The translations under genes were made by a program, and so were the position numbers. A stretch of DNA of 6,453 nucleotides from Bacteroidales bacterium UBA5287 (GTDB taxonomy: Bacteria > Bacteroidota > Bacteroidia > Bacteroidales > Dysgonomonadaceae): positions 1 to 6,453 of the forward strand of contig DHSL01000022.1 in NCBI GenBank assembly GCA_002411345.1, in the 5' to 3' direction. Each line of letters begins with the position of its first letter. The stretch's first letter is position 1. A model generated the notes under the pieces. The model searched no databases and was not told the DNA's origin. It worked only from the letters and a program-made list of their open reading frames with translations. Shown piece by piece: positions 1-6,453 of the stretch.

Positions 1-61
1 AATATGATAAATATGGAAATCCGTCAATCTTAATAGATGGGTTCTGAATATTTTAATATGA

Positions 62-69
62 CAAATATA
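62..69 (-). promoter_or_regulatory. Possible Bacteroidota -7 box facing left
   Basis: Read on the minus strand this is TATATTTG, a perfect match to the Bacteroidota sigma-ABfr -7 consensus TAnnTTTG. It would start transcription near position 55 towards a gene beyond the left edge. No TTTG-like -33 element is found at the expected 19-21 base spacing (around 89-95), and such short matches are easy to get by chance in AT-rich DNA, so this is weak. Confidence 0.22.
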
Positions 70-153
70 AAGTACAATTCTCGTGCTTTATAGTGAATTA
101 ATAACGAAATTACCTGCTTGGCAATATTGTTAATTTTGCATTACTTAACCTTT

Positions 154-208
154 TGCAAATGACGAAATAGATAGAAGAGCCAAACTTTTATCCAAACCGT
201 CATTTGCA
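154..208. repeat. 11-bp perfect inverted repeat, 33-bp spacer
   Basis: TGCAAATGACG at 154-164 is the exact reverse complement of CGTCATTTGCA at 198-208. The spacer contains CCAAAC twice (180-185 and 192-197). It lies about 150-200 bases past the SusD stop. The core CAAATGAC also appears at 346-353, overlapping the post-SusD hairpin, so the RNA could pair in more than one way. It could be a second 3' stem-loop or a protein-binding site for the next gene to the left. No T-run follows it on either strand. Confidence 0.55.
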
Positions 209-290
209 CATGAAGGTTTCTCTTTTCTCAGCTTCTTTTACAGAGCAGGTTAATATTCAATTAAACATTCGCATGTTATATTATACAAAT

Positions 291-349
291 TTTGGTTAGC
301 TTGCAGTGTAAGGGGTTTTTTTTACTGAATTATACAAGCGAAAACCAAA
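291..349 (-). terminator. Candidate terminator / 3' stem-loop after the SusD gene
   Basis: Nine bases after the SusD stop codon the minus-strand transcript can fold into a three-segment hairpin. Positions 343-349 pair with 291-297 (7 bp, TTTGGTT/AACCAAA), 335-339 with 299-303 (5 bp, GCTTG/CAAGC) and 324-327 with 304-307 (4 bp, CAGT/ACTG), with small internal loops and an A-rich apical region facing CCCC. The sequence after the hairpin on the minus strand is A/U-rich but not a pure U run, so it may be a processing or stabilising 3' structure instead of a classical intrinsic terminator. The pairing was worked out by eye; no folding energy was calculated. Confidence 0.45.
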
Positions 350-357
350 TGACTTAT

Positions 358-2112
358 TTACCATCCCGTATTTTGACCGAGATTTGGATTTTTAACAAGA
401 TCAACGGCTGGAATTGGATAGAAATATAATTTATCATTCCAGGTTCGCTTTTGGTCCTTCATAAACACCAATGTATGCCCGTCGCTATCAAGTTGAGCGT
501 TATTGATTGCTCCGTTAGCCAGTTTTTCACCAACATACAGATAATATACGCCAGGTATTTTATTAGGAGTTAAATTTTTTGTAAAACAAACGTCTAACGT
601 ACCATCTCCATTCATGTCATAGGGAACATCAAGTTCAGGAACGTAAATTCCATCCCAAACATTGGTAACCAGCTCTCCAACTTTCCATCGGCAAATATCA
701 GACCATGAGAATCCCTCAAAAGAAAGTTCAATGGCACGCTCACGACGAATTTCCAGGATTTCCGGATTACTGATATTTGAAAAAAAACGGTTCTTTAAAT
801 ATTGATCAACCTTTGTCGGTTTTTGATTCAGTCCACCCGTTATACCAGCACGTGAACGAAGTTTACCAATTGTTTTGCTCCAGTCGTCGTCAGTTAATGT
901 TCCCATCTCTGCTTTTGCCTCGGCATAATTCAGCAATACCTCCGCGTAACGGAACAATATTACATTGTTATCACAGATGTCAACATTGTCGTACTGAGTG
1001 TCATCCAGGGTAAACTTGCAGGTATGGTATCCCGTTATGGCATAAGCATAATTCGGTGGAGTTTGTATGGTTCTCCCTCCCGAGATGCGCGTATATCCAG
1101 GAGTTATTATTGTTTGGGAAAGCCGCGTGTCTCTGTTTTTGCACTCCTCCGTAAAAGGCATCGCCGCATAATCAACCTTATCTGTAAATGCTGTACCATC
1201 TTTCATCAGATATGTGTTGACGAAAGAACGTGTCAACGAAGGACAAGATCCTAATGTTACTGATGTCCATCTTCTGTTGCCAGAATGAACAATACCCAAA
1301 GAACCATTAAAAGTAACTGCATATAGTACTTCACTTGAAATGGGTACCTTGCTGACGAACAATTGGCGATACGATTTGTCTATACCTGCATCCGTATAGA
1401 TAGAATATCCGGAATTCATCACATATTGTGCAGCATTTATTGCTTCCTGCAGCCATTGGTCAGCGCTGGATTGCAAACCTGCTGAAGTGTGATATTTACG
1501 ATAAGTACCCTCCCAAAGACAAATTCGGGATTTCAGGGCGGCAGCAACGGATGAAGTTATTGTAGAGCATGACTGATCCCGTTTAGTCTTGATGTTATCA
1601 ATGGCGAAATCGAGGTCCTCTTTTATTTTTTCAACAATCACTGAACGTTTGTCGCGGCTCGCATACAACAATGGATCATCAACTCCCAGTGGATGATCAA
1701 TCCACGGAAGGTCTCCGAATCGCTTCATCATCTCAAAATAAAAATAGGCCCGGAAGAATTTGGCAATTCCAATATAGTTATTGCGAATATCCAATGGAAC
1801 TGACTCATCGGAGCAATTAACAATAAAGTAGTTTATGTTTCTGAGAGTTCCCCAACTCCACCCACTGCTTTCTTCAGGGCTAAATCCGTTTTCAGTAAAA
1901 TATTTGATTACCTGATTTAGAGCAATATAATATGAATTTGAATATATGGTGGTTGCACCAGGAAATACTTCATAAAAAGAGTTAGTATACATTTTTAACC
2001 CTGTCTCACTGCCAAAAACCGGCTTTTTTGATACCTGAGCTTTTGGTAGTTCTTCCATATCACAGGCATAAAATAATGAAAGTGCTAGTATAAAGAATAT
2101 TATTTTTTTCAT
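358..2112 (-). CDS. SusD/RagB-family nutrient-binding outer-membrane lipoprotein
   Basis: Complete 584-residue SusD-like lipoprotein, expected to cap the SusC barrel on the cell surface and bind the ligand before import. The signal peptide ends in a relaxed lipobox, LFYAC, with Cys17 as the lipidated residue. The following acidic stretch DMEEL resembles the Bacteroidota lipoprotein export signal for surface display. Family motifs seen: FFRAYFYFEMMKRFGDLPW (119-137) in the N-terminal SusD-like TPR half; VILFRYAEVLLNYAEAKAE (384-402); RRERAIELSFEGFSWSDICR (456-475); and the C-terminal YFYPIPAVDLVKNPNLGQN (563-581) before the final TGW. Length is normal. Oddities: a DMNGDGTLD loop (499-507) matching the DxNxDGxxD calcium-binding pattern, and nine cysteines in addition to Cys17. 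Start ATG at 2112 is preceded by an A-rich run with no Shine-Dalgarno; it directly precedes the MKK signal start. Probably co-transcribed with the upstream SusC gene. Ligand unknown. Confidence 0.96.
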   Translation of the reverse strand: MKKIIFFILALSLFYACDMEELPKAQVSKKPVFGSETGLKMYTNSFYEVFPGATTIYSNSYYIALNQVIKYFTENGFSPEESSGWSWGTLRNINYFIVNCSDESVPLDIRNNYIGIAKFFRAYFYFEMMKRFGDLPWIDHPLGVDDPLLYASRDKRSVIVEKIKEDLDFAIDNIKTKRDQSCSTITSSVAAALKSRICLWEGTYRKYHTSAGLQSSADQWLQEAINAAQYVMNSGYSIYTDAGIDKSYRQLFVSKVPISSEVLYAVTFNGSLGIVHSGNRRWTSVTLGSCPSLTRSFVNTYLMKDGTAFTDKVDYAAMPFTEECKNRDTRLSQTIITPGYTRISGGRTIQTPPNYAYAITGYHTCKFTLDDTQYDNVDICDNNVILFRYAEVLLNYAEAKAEMGTLTDDDWSKTIGKLRSRAGITGGLNQKPTKVDQYLKNRFFSNISNPEILEIRRERAIELSFEGFSWSDICRWKVGELVTNVWDGIYVPELDVPYDMNGDGTLDVCFTKNLTPNKIPGVYYLYVGEKLANGAINNAQLDSDGHTLVFMKDQKRTWNDKLYFYPIPAVDLVKNPNLGQNTGW

Positions 2113-2298
2113 ATTTTTTTATTTAATAAATTATAATTCTGGATGTGAAAAGTCTTTTTATTGAAAAACAGATGAAAACTTGAATCAGTAATCAGTGTTT
2201 AAAAAACTGACTCTATTTCTATTGATTTTTATTGTGGACTCAATCACAGGAGATAGTTTGAACTTTATTTTTCGAAATGTTATAAAACGAAAGATCAA
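2113..2298. other. 186-base spacer between SusC and SusD genes
   Basis: No reading frame and no match to the Bacteroidota -7/-33 promoter on the minus strand. It contains a small hairpin at 2192-2210 (TCAGT/ACTGA plus three inner A-T pairs across one mismatch) and, just beside it, two tandem copies of the minus-strand heptamer ACTGATT. The hairpin has no clean U-run after it, so it may set the relative SusC/SusD mRNA level by processing or partial termination, or do nothing. Co-transcription is inferred from the shared strand and the obligate partnership of the two families. Confidence 0.5.
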
Positions 2299-5200
2299 TT
2301 AAAATGTAATAGACAATCCGGCACTAATACTCTTAAGTATCGGATAATTATAAGAATTACCTCCATTACCTATAATTGAATTAGTACCACCGCTGCCTGC
2401 AGCTGATTTTGCCTCAATATCTTCTCCGTAAATATTACCAACATCAAAATTCTTTGTATGCTTGTAAAGCGGAGACCAACACCAGAGATTTTCTGCAGTA
2501 AGATATAGACGGGCTACCTCCATCTTTAGTGGCAACAATGTTTTTCTTGGGAAATTGTACCCTAACTGCATGTTCTTCAATCTTATATAAGCTACATTTT
2601 GTAAATATCTAGTTTGTACAACCGATAATTCGCGTGTGCTTTGCAGGGCTACATAACCGCGATACCTTGGGAAATAGGTATCTGGTTTTTCTTCTGACCA
2701 TATATTGCCTATCATTGATGAAGGGATATTATTGTAAGGACGATTATATTGTCCCCAAAACAGTGCATTATCCGTACCCGGCCACCAATCTTGTTTCCCC
2801 ACTCCCTGGAAAAAGGCGGACAAGAAAATTCCGTTCCATTCAGCTCCCAAGTTAATGCTGTAAGTGTAGCGTGGAGTAGTATTTCCGATCACTTTCCTAT
2901 CTCCTGGATCCCCTACTTTATTTGTTCCGTAATCGATAACCTTGTCGTTATTCAAATCTTTGAATTTTATATCACCAGGAAGCCATGTTCCCGAGTTGGA
3001 AGCAAAATAAAGTCTTTGTGATGCGTGATTGTTTACATCATCCAGAGAGGTAAAAAACCCTTCGGTTACATAACCCCAAATTTCGCCAAGGGTCATTCCT
3101 TCATAATAATTTACCCTTGCATCAAGATATCCTCCCAGGTCTTTTTCAGGATTATTGTATTTATCAAGTTTAGAGAGATAATCGGCCATTGTAACGCGTA
3201 TGTTGTATTGGAAAGGCTTGCTTGCAATGTTGAATTTGTCCTGCCAGCTCAAGCTTAGTTCCCAACCTTTTGTGGTCATATCAGCATAGTTGCCTTTTGG
3301 AGGAGTTGCTCCAAAAACTGCCGGCAAGTCAATCCCGACTGTAAACATATCTTTGGTTTTACGTATGTAAGCATCTCCTGTAAAACGCATTTTACCATAA
3401 AGAAGTCCCATATCGATTCCTATGTTAGATGTTGTGGCTGTTTCCCATGTTAATCCATCGGGAATGACTCCCGGTACAGAGGTTTTCTGATTTAATGTAC
3501 CATTTATCAGTCGGCTCATCTGGCTTATATTAAATAGCTCGCGATATGCATATGAGGCAATATTCCCATTTCCTAGCGAACCATAAGACAAGCGTATTTT
3601 TAAATCGGAAATTGCTTTATTGTTCAATTGCCAGAAAGGTTCTTCCGAAACACGCCAAGCGCCTGAAACTGATGGGAAAAAGCCCCATTGCTTATCGACA
3701 GGAAATTTTGTTGATCCATCCAATCGTCCGTTTACTTCCAGTAAGTATCTATCTTTAAACCCGTAGTTAAACCTAAAAAAACCTCCTGCGATACGCCATT
3801 TTTCATAATTACTGCTTATCGTTATTCCATTTCCGTTTGTCATATTTATATCGTCGGCATCTTCAAAAATAAGTCCGTTTCTTCTTGTATTTATAGTATT
3901 ATATGTTGATTGTTCATAGTTGTTACCCAGCATACCTTTAAAATAGTGGGTACCATTAAAGGTTTTTTCATATTCAGCATAAAGATTGGTTGCAATATAA
4001 TTAGTTGTTGAATTGCGTTCTGCATAATCGTTGGTTGAAGAACCCAGATATGCGATGACACCTTCCCGGGGACTATAAGGCACAGGTACACGGCGAGTAA
4101 CTTCTCTGTTGTCGGTATTGCGATAAGTTATGTCGCCAATGACTCGGAGTGAATTGTTCAAAAACGAAGCAAATAAAGATGTTGTGTTGCTTATCGATCG
4201 TTTCTTGGATTTTGATCCGCTTTTACCATACCAGAGATCACCCACACTATAAGCAGCTGCCATGGTCAATGTTCCATCAGGATTAAACATCGGGCTCATC
4301 GGTTCAGCTTCGCTCTCTAATCCATACCAGACGTTACCGTCTGCAACCGTAAGAGGATTAAAATAATCCTTTTGAGACAATCCCATATTATTTTCAACCC
4401 TCAGCCAATCAGATATTTTTGCTGATCCTTTTGCCCGAACATTGTAAATTGAATAATCATCACTATTGTAATTAAAAATTCCATCCTGTTGGTAGAAACG
4501 TCCTGAAACAAAAAAATCAGCCCTCTCTGTACCTCCCTGTACGGAGAGATTGTGATCGGTACCGTATGTGCGATCTTTATACAATAAATCGTACCAGTCT
4601 GTGTTAGCGTAGTAGAAATAGTTTCCGTTAGAATCTGTTTCCACTTCAGGTTTTCCCGATCCCGGCCTTCTTTTTGCCATCTCGTTGTGCCAATCCTGTG
4701 TGTAAGGGACCGATTTATGGAATGTAGAGGGAGAACGCGCGTAATCATAGTATGATGAATAGGCTTCAACAAACATATTGGCATAAATATATGAATCAGT
4801 CACCATATCAGGTACTATAGTTGGGGATTTCATCATGAAATTACTGCTGTATGTAACCGATGTCTTTTCCTTGCTTGGATTTTTGGTTGTAATCAATACA
4901 ACACCAAAAGTTCCGCGTGCTCCATATATTGCGGCCGATGCAGCATCTTTTAAAACGGAAACGCTTGCAATATCATTGGGATTCAGCATGGTAGGATCGC
5001 CTTCTACGCCATCAATAAGGACTAAGGCGCTTCCGCCCTGCCCGATTGAAGAAATCCCCCTTACATGATAAGAGGCACTCCGATCTGGTTTTCCGTCAGC
5101 CAGTGAGATATTTAGGTTTGGAATTACTCCTTGTAATCCTTGAGTAACGTTTGACATTGGCCTATTATCGAAAACTTCACTGGTTATCTGTTCAACAGCA

Positions 5201-5643
5201 CCGGTCAGGTTAACTTTCTTTTGCACTCCATATCCTACTACCACAACTTCTTCAAGCGATTTTGTATCTTCAATCAGCGTAATGTTGATTTTTATTAATC
5301 CGGTAGTGTTAATATTCTGTTCCAGATATCCAATATATGATATCCTGATAATTGCATTAGACGCCACCTCGATGTAAAAATTGCCATCCACATCAGTTAT
5401 AGCTCCGTTTGTAGTACCTGTTTCTACAATATTTGCGCCAATAATTGGTGCACCTGACGCATCACTTACCGTCCCGGATAAATGTTTTTTCTGCTGTTGA
5501 TCAGCTGTTTCAGGTAAAACAGTCAAAGAACAGGTTACAAATACAAAAAGCAGGATTGCTTTAAACTGCCCGAACAATAAAAAAGAAGCAAATGACGCCT
5601 TTTCTATTGATTTGCCATTTTTTGTTTTTTTGTTTTTCATCAT
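2299..5643 (-). CDS. SusC/RagA-family TonB-dependent outer-membrane transporter
   Basis: Complete 1114-residue SusC-like porin that should import a SusD-captured ligand across the outer membrane using TonB energy. Seen in order: a signal peptide with an unusually long charged start (1-28) and hydrophobic core (about 29-43); a carboxypeptidase-regulatory-like beta-sandwich (about 54-126, with SGTVSDASGAPIIGANIVE and DVDGNFYI); the family hallmark EEVVVVGYG (131-139); a plug domain (about 144-254, with LIDGVEGD and SVLKDAASAAIYGARG); then a long beta-barrel with GRLDGSTKF (639-647), PGDIKFKDLNNDKVID (889-904), VAYIRLKNMQLGYNFP (1017-1032) and a terminal aromatic strand ending SITF, the usual BAM signal. 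Length is normal for the family. There is no STN domain, so FecI/FecR-type signalling is unlikely. Start: two adjacent ATGs (5643 and 5640) preceded by A/T-rich DNA without Shine-Dalgarno, as is normal for Bacteroidota; no other Met precedes the signal core. It is first of the pair, 186 bases before the SusD gene. The substrate is not deducible. Confidence 0.97.
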   Translation of the reverse strand: MMKNKKTKNGKSIEKASFASFLLFGQFKAILLFVFVTCSLTVLPETADQQQKKHLSGTVSDASGAPIIGANIVETGTTNGAITDVDGNFYIEVASNAIIRISYIGYLEQNINTTGLIKINITLIEDTKSLEEVVVVGYGVQKKVNLTGAVEQITSEVFDNRPMSNVTQGLQGVIPNLNISLADGKPDRSASYHVRGISSIGQGGSALVLIDGVEGDPTMLNPNDIASVSVLKDAASAAIYGARGTFGVVLITTKNPSKEKTSVTYSSNFMMKSPTIVPDMVTDSYIYANMFVEAYSSYYDYARSPSTFHKSVPYTQDWHNEMAKRRPGSGKPEVETDSNGNYFYYANTDWYDLLYKDRTYGTDHNLSVQGGTERADFFVSGRFYQQDGIFNYNSDDYSIYNVRAKGSAKISDWLRVENNMGLSQKDYFNPLTVADGNVWYGLESEAEPMSPMFNPDGTLTMAAAYSVGDLWYGKSGSKSKKRSISNTTSLFASFLNNSLRVIGDITYRNTDNREVTRRVPVPYSPREGVIAYLGSSTNDYAERNSTTNYIATNLYAEYEKTFNGTHYFKGMLGNNYEQSTYNTINTRRNGLIFEDADDINMTNGNGITISSNYEKWRIAGGFFRFNYGFKDRYLLEVNGRLDGSTKFPVDKQWGFFPSVSGAWRVSEEPFWQLNNKAISDLKIRLSYGSLGNGNIASYAYRELFNISQMSRLINGTLNQKTSVPGVIPDGLTWETATTSNIGIDMGLLYGKMRFTGDAYIRKTKDMFTVGIDLPAVFGATPPKGNYADMTTKGWELSLSWQDKFNIASKPFQYNIRVTMADYLSKLDKYNNPEKDLGGYLDARVNYYEGMTLGEIWGYVTEGFFTSLDDVNNHASQRLYFASNSGTWLPGDIKFKDLNNDKVIDYGTNKVGDPGDRKVIGNTTPRYTYSINLGAEWNGIFLSAFFQGVGKQDWWPGTDNALFWGQYNRPYNNIPSSMIGNIWSEEKPDTYFPRYRGYVALQSTRELSVVQTRYLQNVAYIRLKNMQLGYNFPRKTLLPLKMEVARLYLTAENLWCWSPLYKHTKNFDVGNIYGEDIEAKSAAGSGGTNSIIGNGGNSYNYPILKSISAGLSITF

Positions 5644-5791
5644 TAATTAATTGTTATTTGATTAAGCTTTTTAATTTTAAAAAATGTTTTTTTTAAAAAT
5701 GCGGTAATTTTAAGCTTTAAAAAAAGTCATCGGATTTATTATTTTTTTTACTTTTTATCTGGTCACTGGGTATGGAATAATAAATTCAACT

Positions 5792-5954
5792 TTCGCATTT
5801 GATTCGATTACAGCTAAAACTTTTTTTAAGAGGTAAAGTTTTACGGCCAGTTCTGGTCCTGATCGTTAAAAAACAGAATGCTTTTGGTGTACAACGCGTG
5901 TCATGCGAAGCATCATCTATTTAATTATATTTGAGTTGTATTGACACATGCGAA
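5792..5954. repeat. Cluster of ATGCGAA motifs upstream of the SusC gene
   Basis: The heptamer ATGCGAA appears three times within 163 bases: on the minus strand at 5792-5798, and on the plus strand at 5903-5909 and 5948-5954. The last two share the octamer CATGCGAA. The 5948 copy runs into the perfect 10-bp palindrome CGAAATTTCG (5951-5960). A fourth copy, again the full octamer, is on the minus strand at 268-275 after the SusD gene. I noticed no copy inside either gene. This could be a regulator recognition element; it is found by eye and no statistics were run. Confidence 0.35.
5833..5859. promoter_or_regulatory. Two abutting palindromes upstream of the SusC gene (possible operator)
   Basis: GTAAA-GT-TTTAC (5833-5844) is followed at once by GGCCAGTTCTGGTCC (5845-5859), whose CCAG/CTGG core extends by a G-T and a G-C pair. 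They sit 190-216 bases before the SusC start and include one of the more GC-rich patches of an otherwise very A/T-rich region. Abutting dyads are compatible with binding of a dimeric regulator, but no regulator gene is in the window and the assignment is an inference. Confidence 0.3.
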
Positions 5955-6299
5955 ATTTCGATAACTTTAAATGTGGAATCATAAATAAGTATAGTTCGGC
6001 GATTTTTTTACTTAATATTAAAAATGTCTCATGATTATACTGGTTTTTTTAAAGTGTATTCATTGCTAATAGTTAATTAATTATGAATAATCACCTAGAA
6101 AAAATACCGAACTTTCGAAGTGAGCATAATTAAATCCAGAATTCATTATTTTGTATATTTTTGTACACACCCCCCTTCTTGTAATAATTAGGCAAATAAT
6201 CATTTAAATAGCTGACAATCACAAAGAAGCGCTATAAAGTTCCAGCGGTTTCTAGTCTATTTATAATTAATGGATTGTGCTTTACATTGAAACTTTTTT

Positions 6300-6317
6300 A
6301 GCAAACCGTTGTTTGCT
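6300..6317. promoter_or_regulatory. 7-bp inverted repeat with 4-base loop
   Basis: AGCAAAC-CGTT-GTTTGCT is a perfect dyad about 660 bases upstream of the SusC start. On the plus strand it is preceded by TTTTTTA and followed by TTTA, too short a T-run for a convincing terminator. It may be an operator for a gene to the right of the window or a weak transcription stop; neither can be decided here. Confidence 0.35.
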
Positions 6318-6453
6318 TTACATACGTTATTAAAAATAATTCAAATTAAATCAGATTTTTTAAATAAAAAAAATCCCAAGTATGAAAATATATTAAAATA
6401 AACATATATTTCGCCACAATATATAATTATCCGAATTAAGCAGTGAAAACAAA

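Larger units (their letters stand above)
1..357. other. Non-coding region downstream of the SusD gene
   Basis: No convincing reading frame exists on either strand; the longest minus-strand frame noticed from an ATG (203 downward) stops after 20 codons. The region holds the post-SusD hairpin, the 11-bp inverted repeat, the direct repeat ATTATACAA (280-288 and 329-337), and the weak left-facing -7 box. Any next gene of the locus (SusE/F-like, glycoside hydrolase and so on) would have to lie beyond the left edge. Confidence 0.7.
5644..6453. other. Long gene-free region upstream of the SusC gene
   Basis: About 810 bases without a credible gene, rich in A/T homopolymer runs. No CAAA (the complement of the minus-strand TTTG core) occurs between 5644 and 6190, so no consensus Bacteroidota promoter lies in the proximal 550 bases. 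The SusC promoter is therefore either non-consensus and activator-dependent, or distant with a long leader. TTAAGCTTT occurs twice close to the SusC start (5662-5670 and 5710-5718). Other short palindromes and repeats in the region are listed separately. No tRNA, rRNA or insertion sequence was recognised. Confidence 0.65.

Noticed and set aside
131..138. Plus-strand TAATTTTG, a perfect -7 box
   Set aside because: No -33 element and it would transcribe antisense into the SusD gene from within a probable 3' region; likely chance.
305..325. GGGG followed by eight T on the plus strand as a plus-strand terminator
   Set aside because: No plus-strand gene ends here, and the stretch is explained as the apical part of the minus-strand post-SusD hairpin.
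4401..4784. 127-codon minus-strand frame inside the SusC gene, and several plus-strand frames of 70-90 codons across both genes
   Set aside because: All overlap the intact SusC or SusD genes in another frame or on the opposite strand, show no family motif, and are shadow frames.
5527..5534. Cys38 in the SusC signal region as a lipobox
   Set aside because: The surrounding FVFVTCSL lies within the hydrophobic core, and SusC proteins are barrel porins, not lipoproteins; signal peptidase I cleavage after about residue 47 fits better.
5948..6034. Plus-strand 28-codon frame starting ATGCGAAATTTC
   Set aside because: No ribosome-binding context or recognisable protein; its start coincides with the repeated ATGCGAA motif and palindrome, so it is better explained as chance in AT-rich DNA.
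6083..6133. Plus-strand 16-codon frame (MNNHLEKIPNFRSEHN)
   Set aside because: Hydrophilic and protein-like in composition, and could be a gene remnant, but too short to support and with no continuation in other frames.
6156..6163. Plus-strand TATTTTTG, a perfect -7 box
   Set aside because: No -33 element at 19-21 bases, no plus-strand gene within the window to the right, and chance matches are common in this composition.
6193..6225. Possible SusC promoter: minus-strand TTTG (6225-6222), 21-base gap, then ATTATTTG (6200-6193)
   Set aside because: The spacing is right but the TA of the -7 box TAnnTTTG is missing, and it would imply a leader of about 540 bases.

Overview
This window carries one SusC/SusD-type outer-membrane nutrient importer pair, both genes on the minus strand, surrounded by long AT-rich non-coding DNA. 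The protein families (a TonB-dependent SusC/RagA porin with an N-terminal carboxypeptidase-regulatory-like domain and a SusD/RagB surface lipoprotein), the lack of Shine-Dalgarno sequences and the very A/T-rich intergenic DNA all point to the phylum Bacteroidota, most likely Bacteroidales. I cannot name genus or species.

Layout in transcription order (right to left). 6453-5644: about 810 bases with no credible gene, holding short palindromes and a recurring ATGCGAA motif; presumed regulatory DNA and 5' leader of susC. 5643-2299: complete SusC-like transporter, 1114 aa. 2298-2113: a 186-base spacer, long for a susC-susD junction, with one small hairpin and no promoter I recognise. 2112-358: complete SusD-like lipoprotein, 584 aa. 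357-1: non-coding, with a strong multi-segment hairpin directly after the susD stop (candidate terminator or 3' stabilising structure), an 11-bp inverted repeat that could pair alternatively with it, and one perfect Bacteroidota -7 box near the left edge.

The two proteins should form one machine. The SusD-like lipoprotein sits as a lid on the cell surface and captures an oligomeric ligand. The SusC-like barrel then imports it with energy from TonB-ExbBD. Such pairs usually lie in polysaccharide utilization loci, but no glycoside hydrolase, SusE/F-like protein or regulator is inside this window, so the substrate cannot be assigned. SusC has no STN signalling domain, which argues against control by a dedicated ECF sigma/anti-sigma pair.

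Both genes look ordinary and intact. I see no new protein system here. The observations most worth following are in the non-coding DNA: the post-susD structure and its competing pairings, the ATGCGAA cluster upstream of susC, and the adjacent palindromes about 190-215 bases upstream of the susC start.
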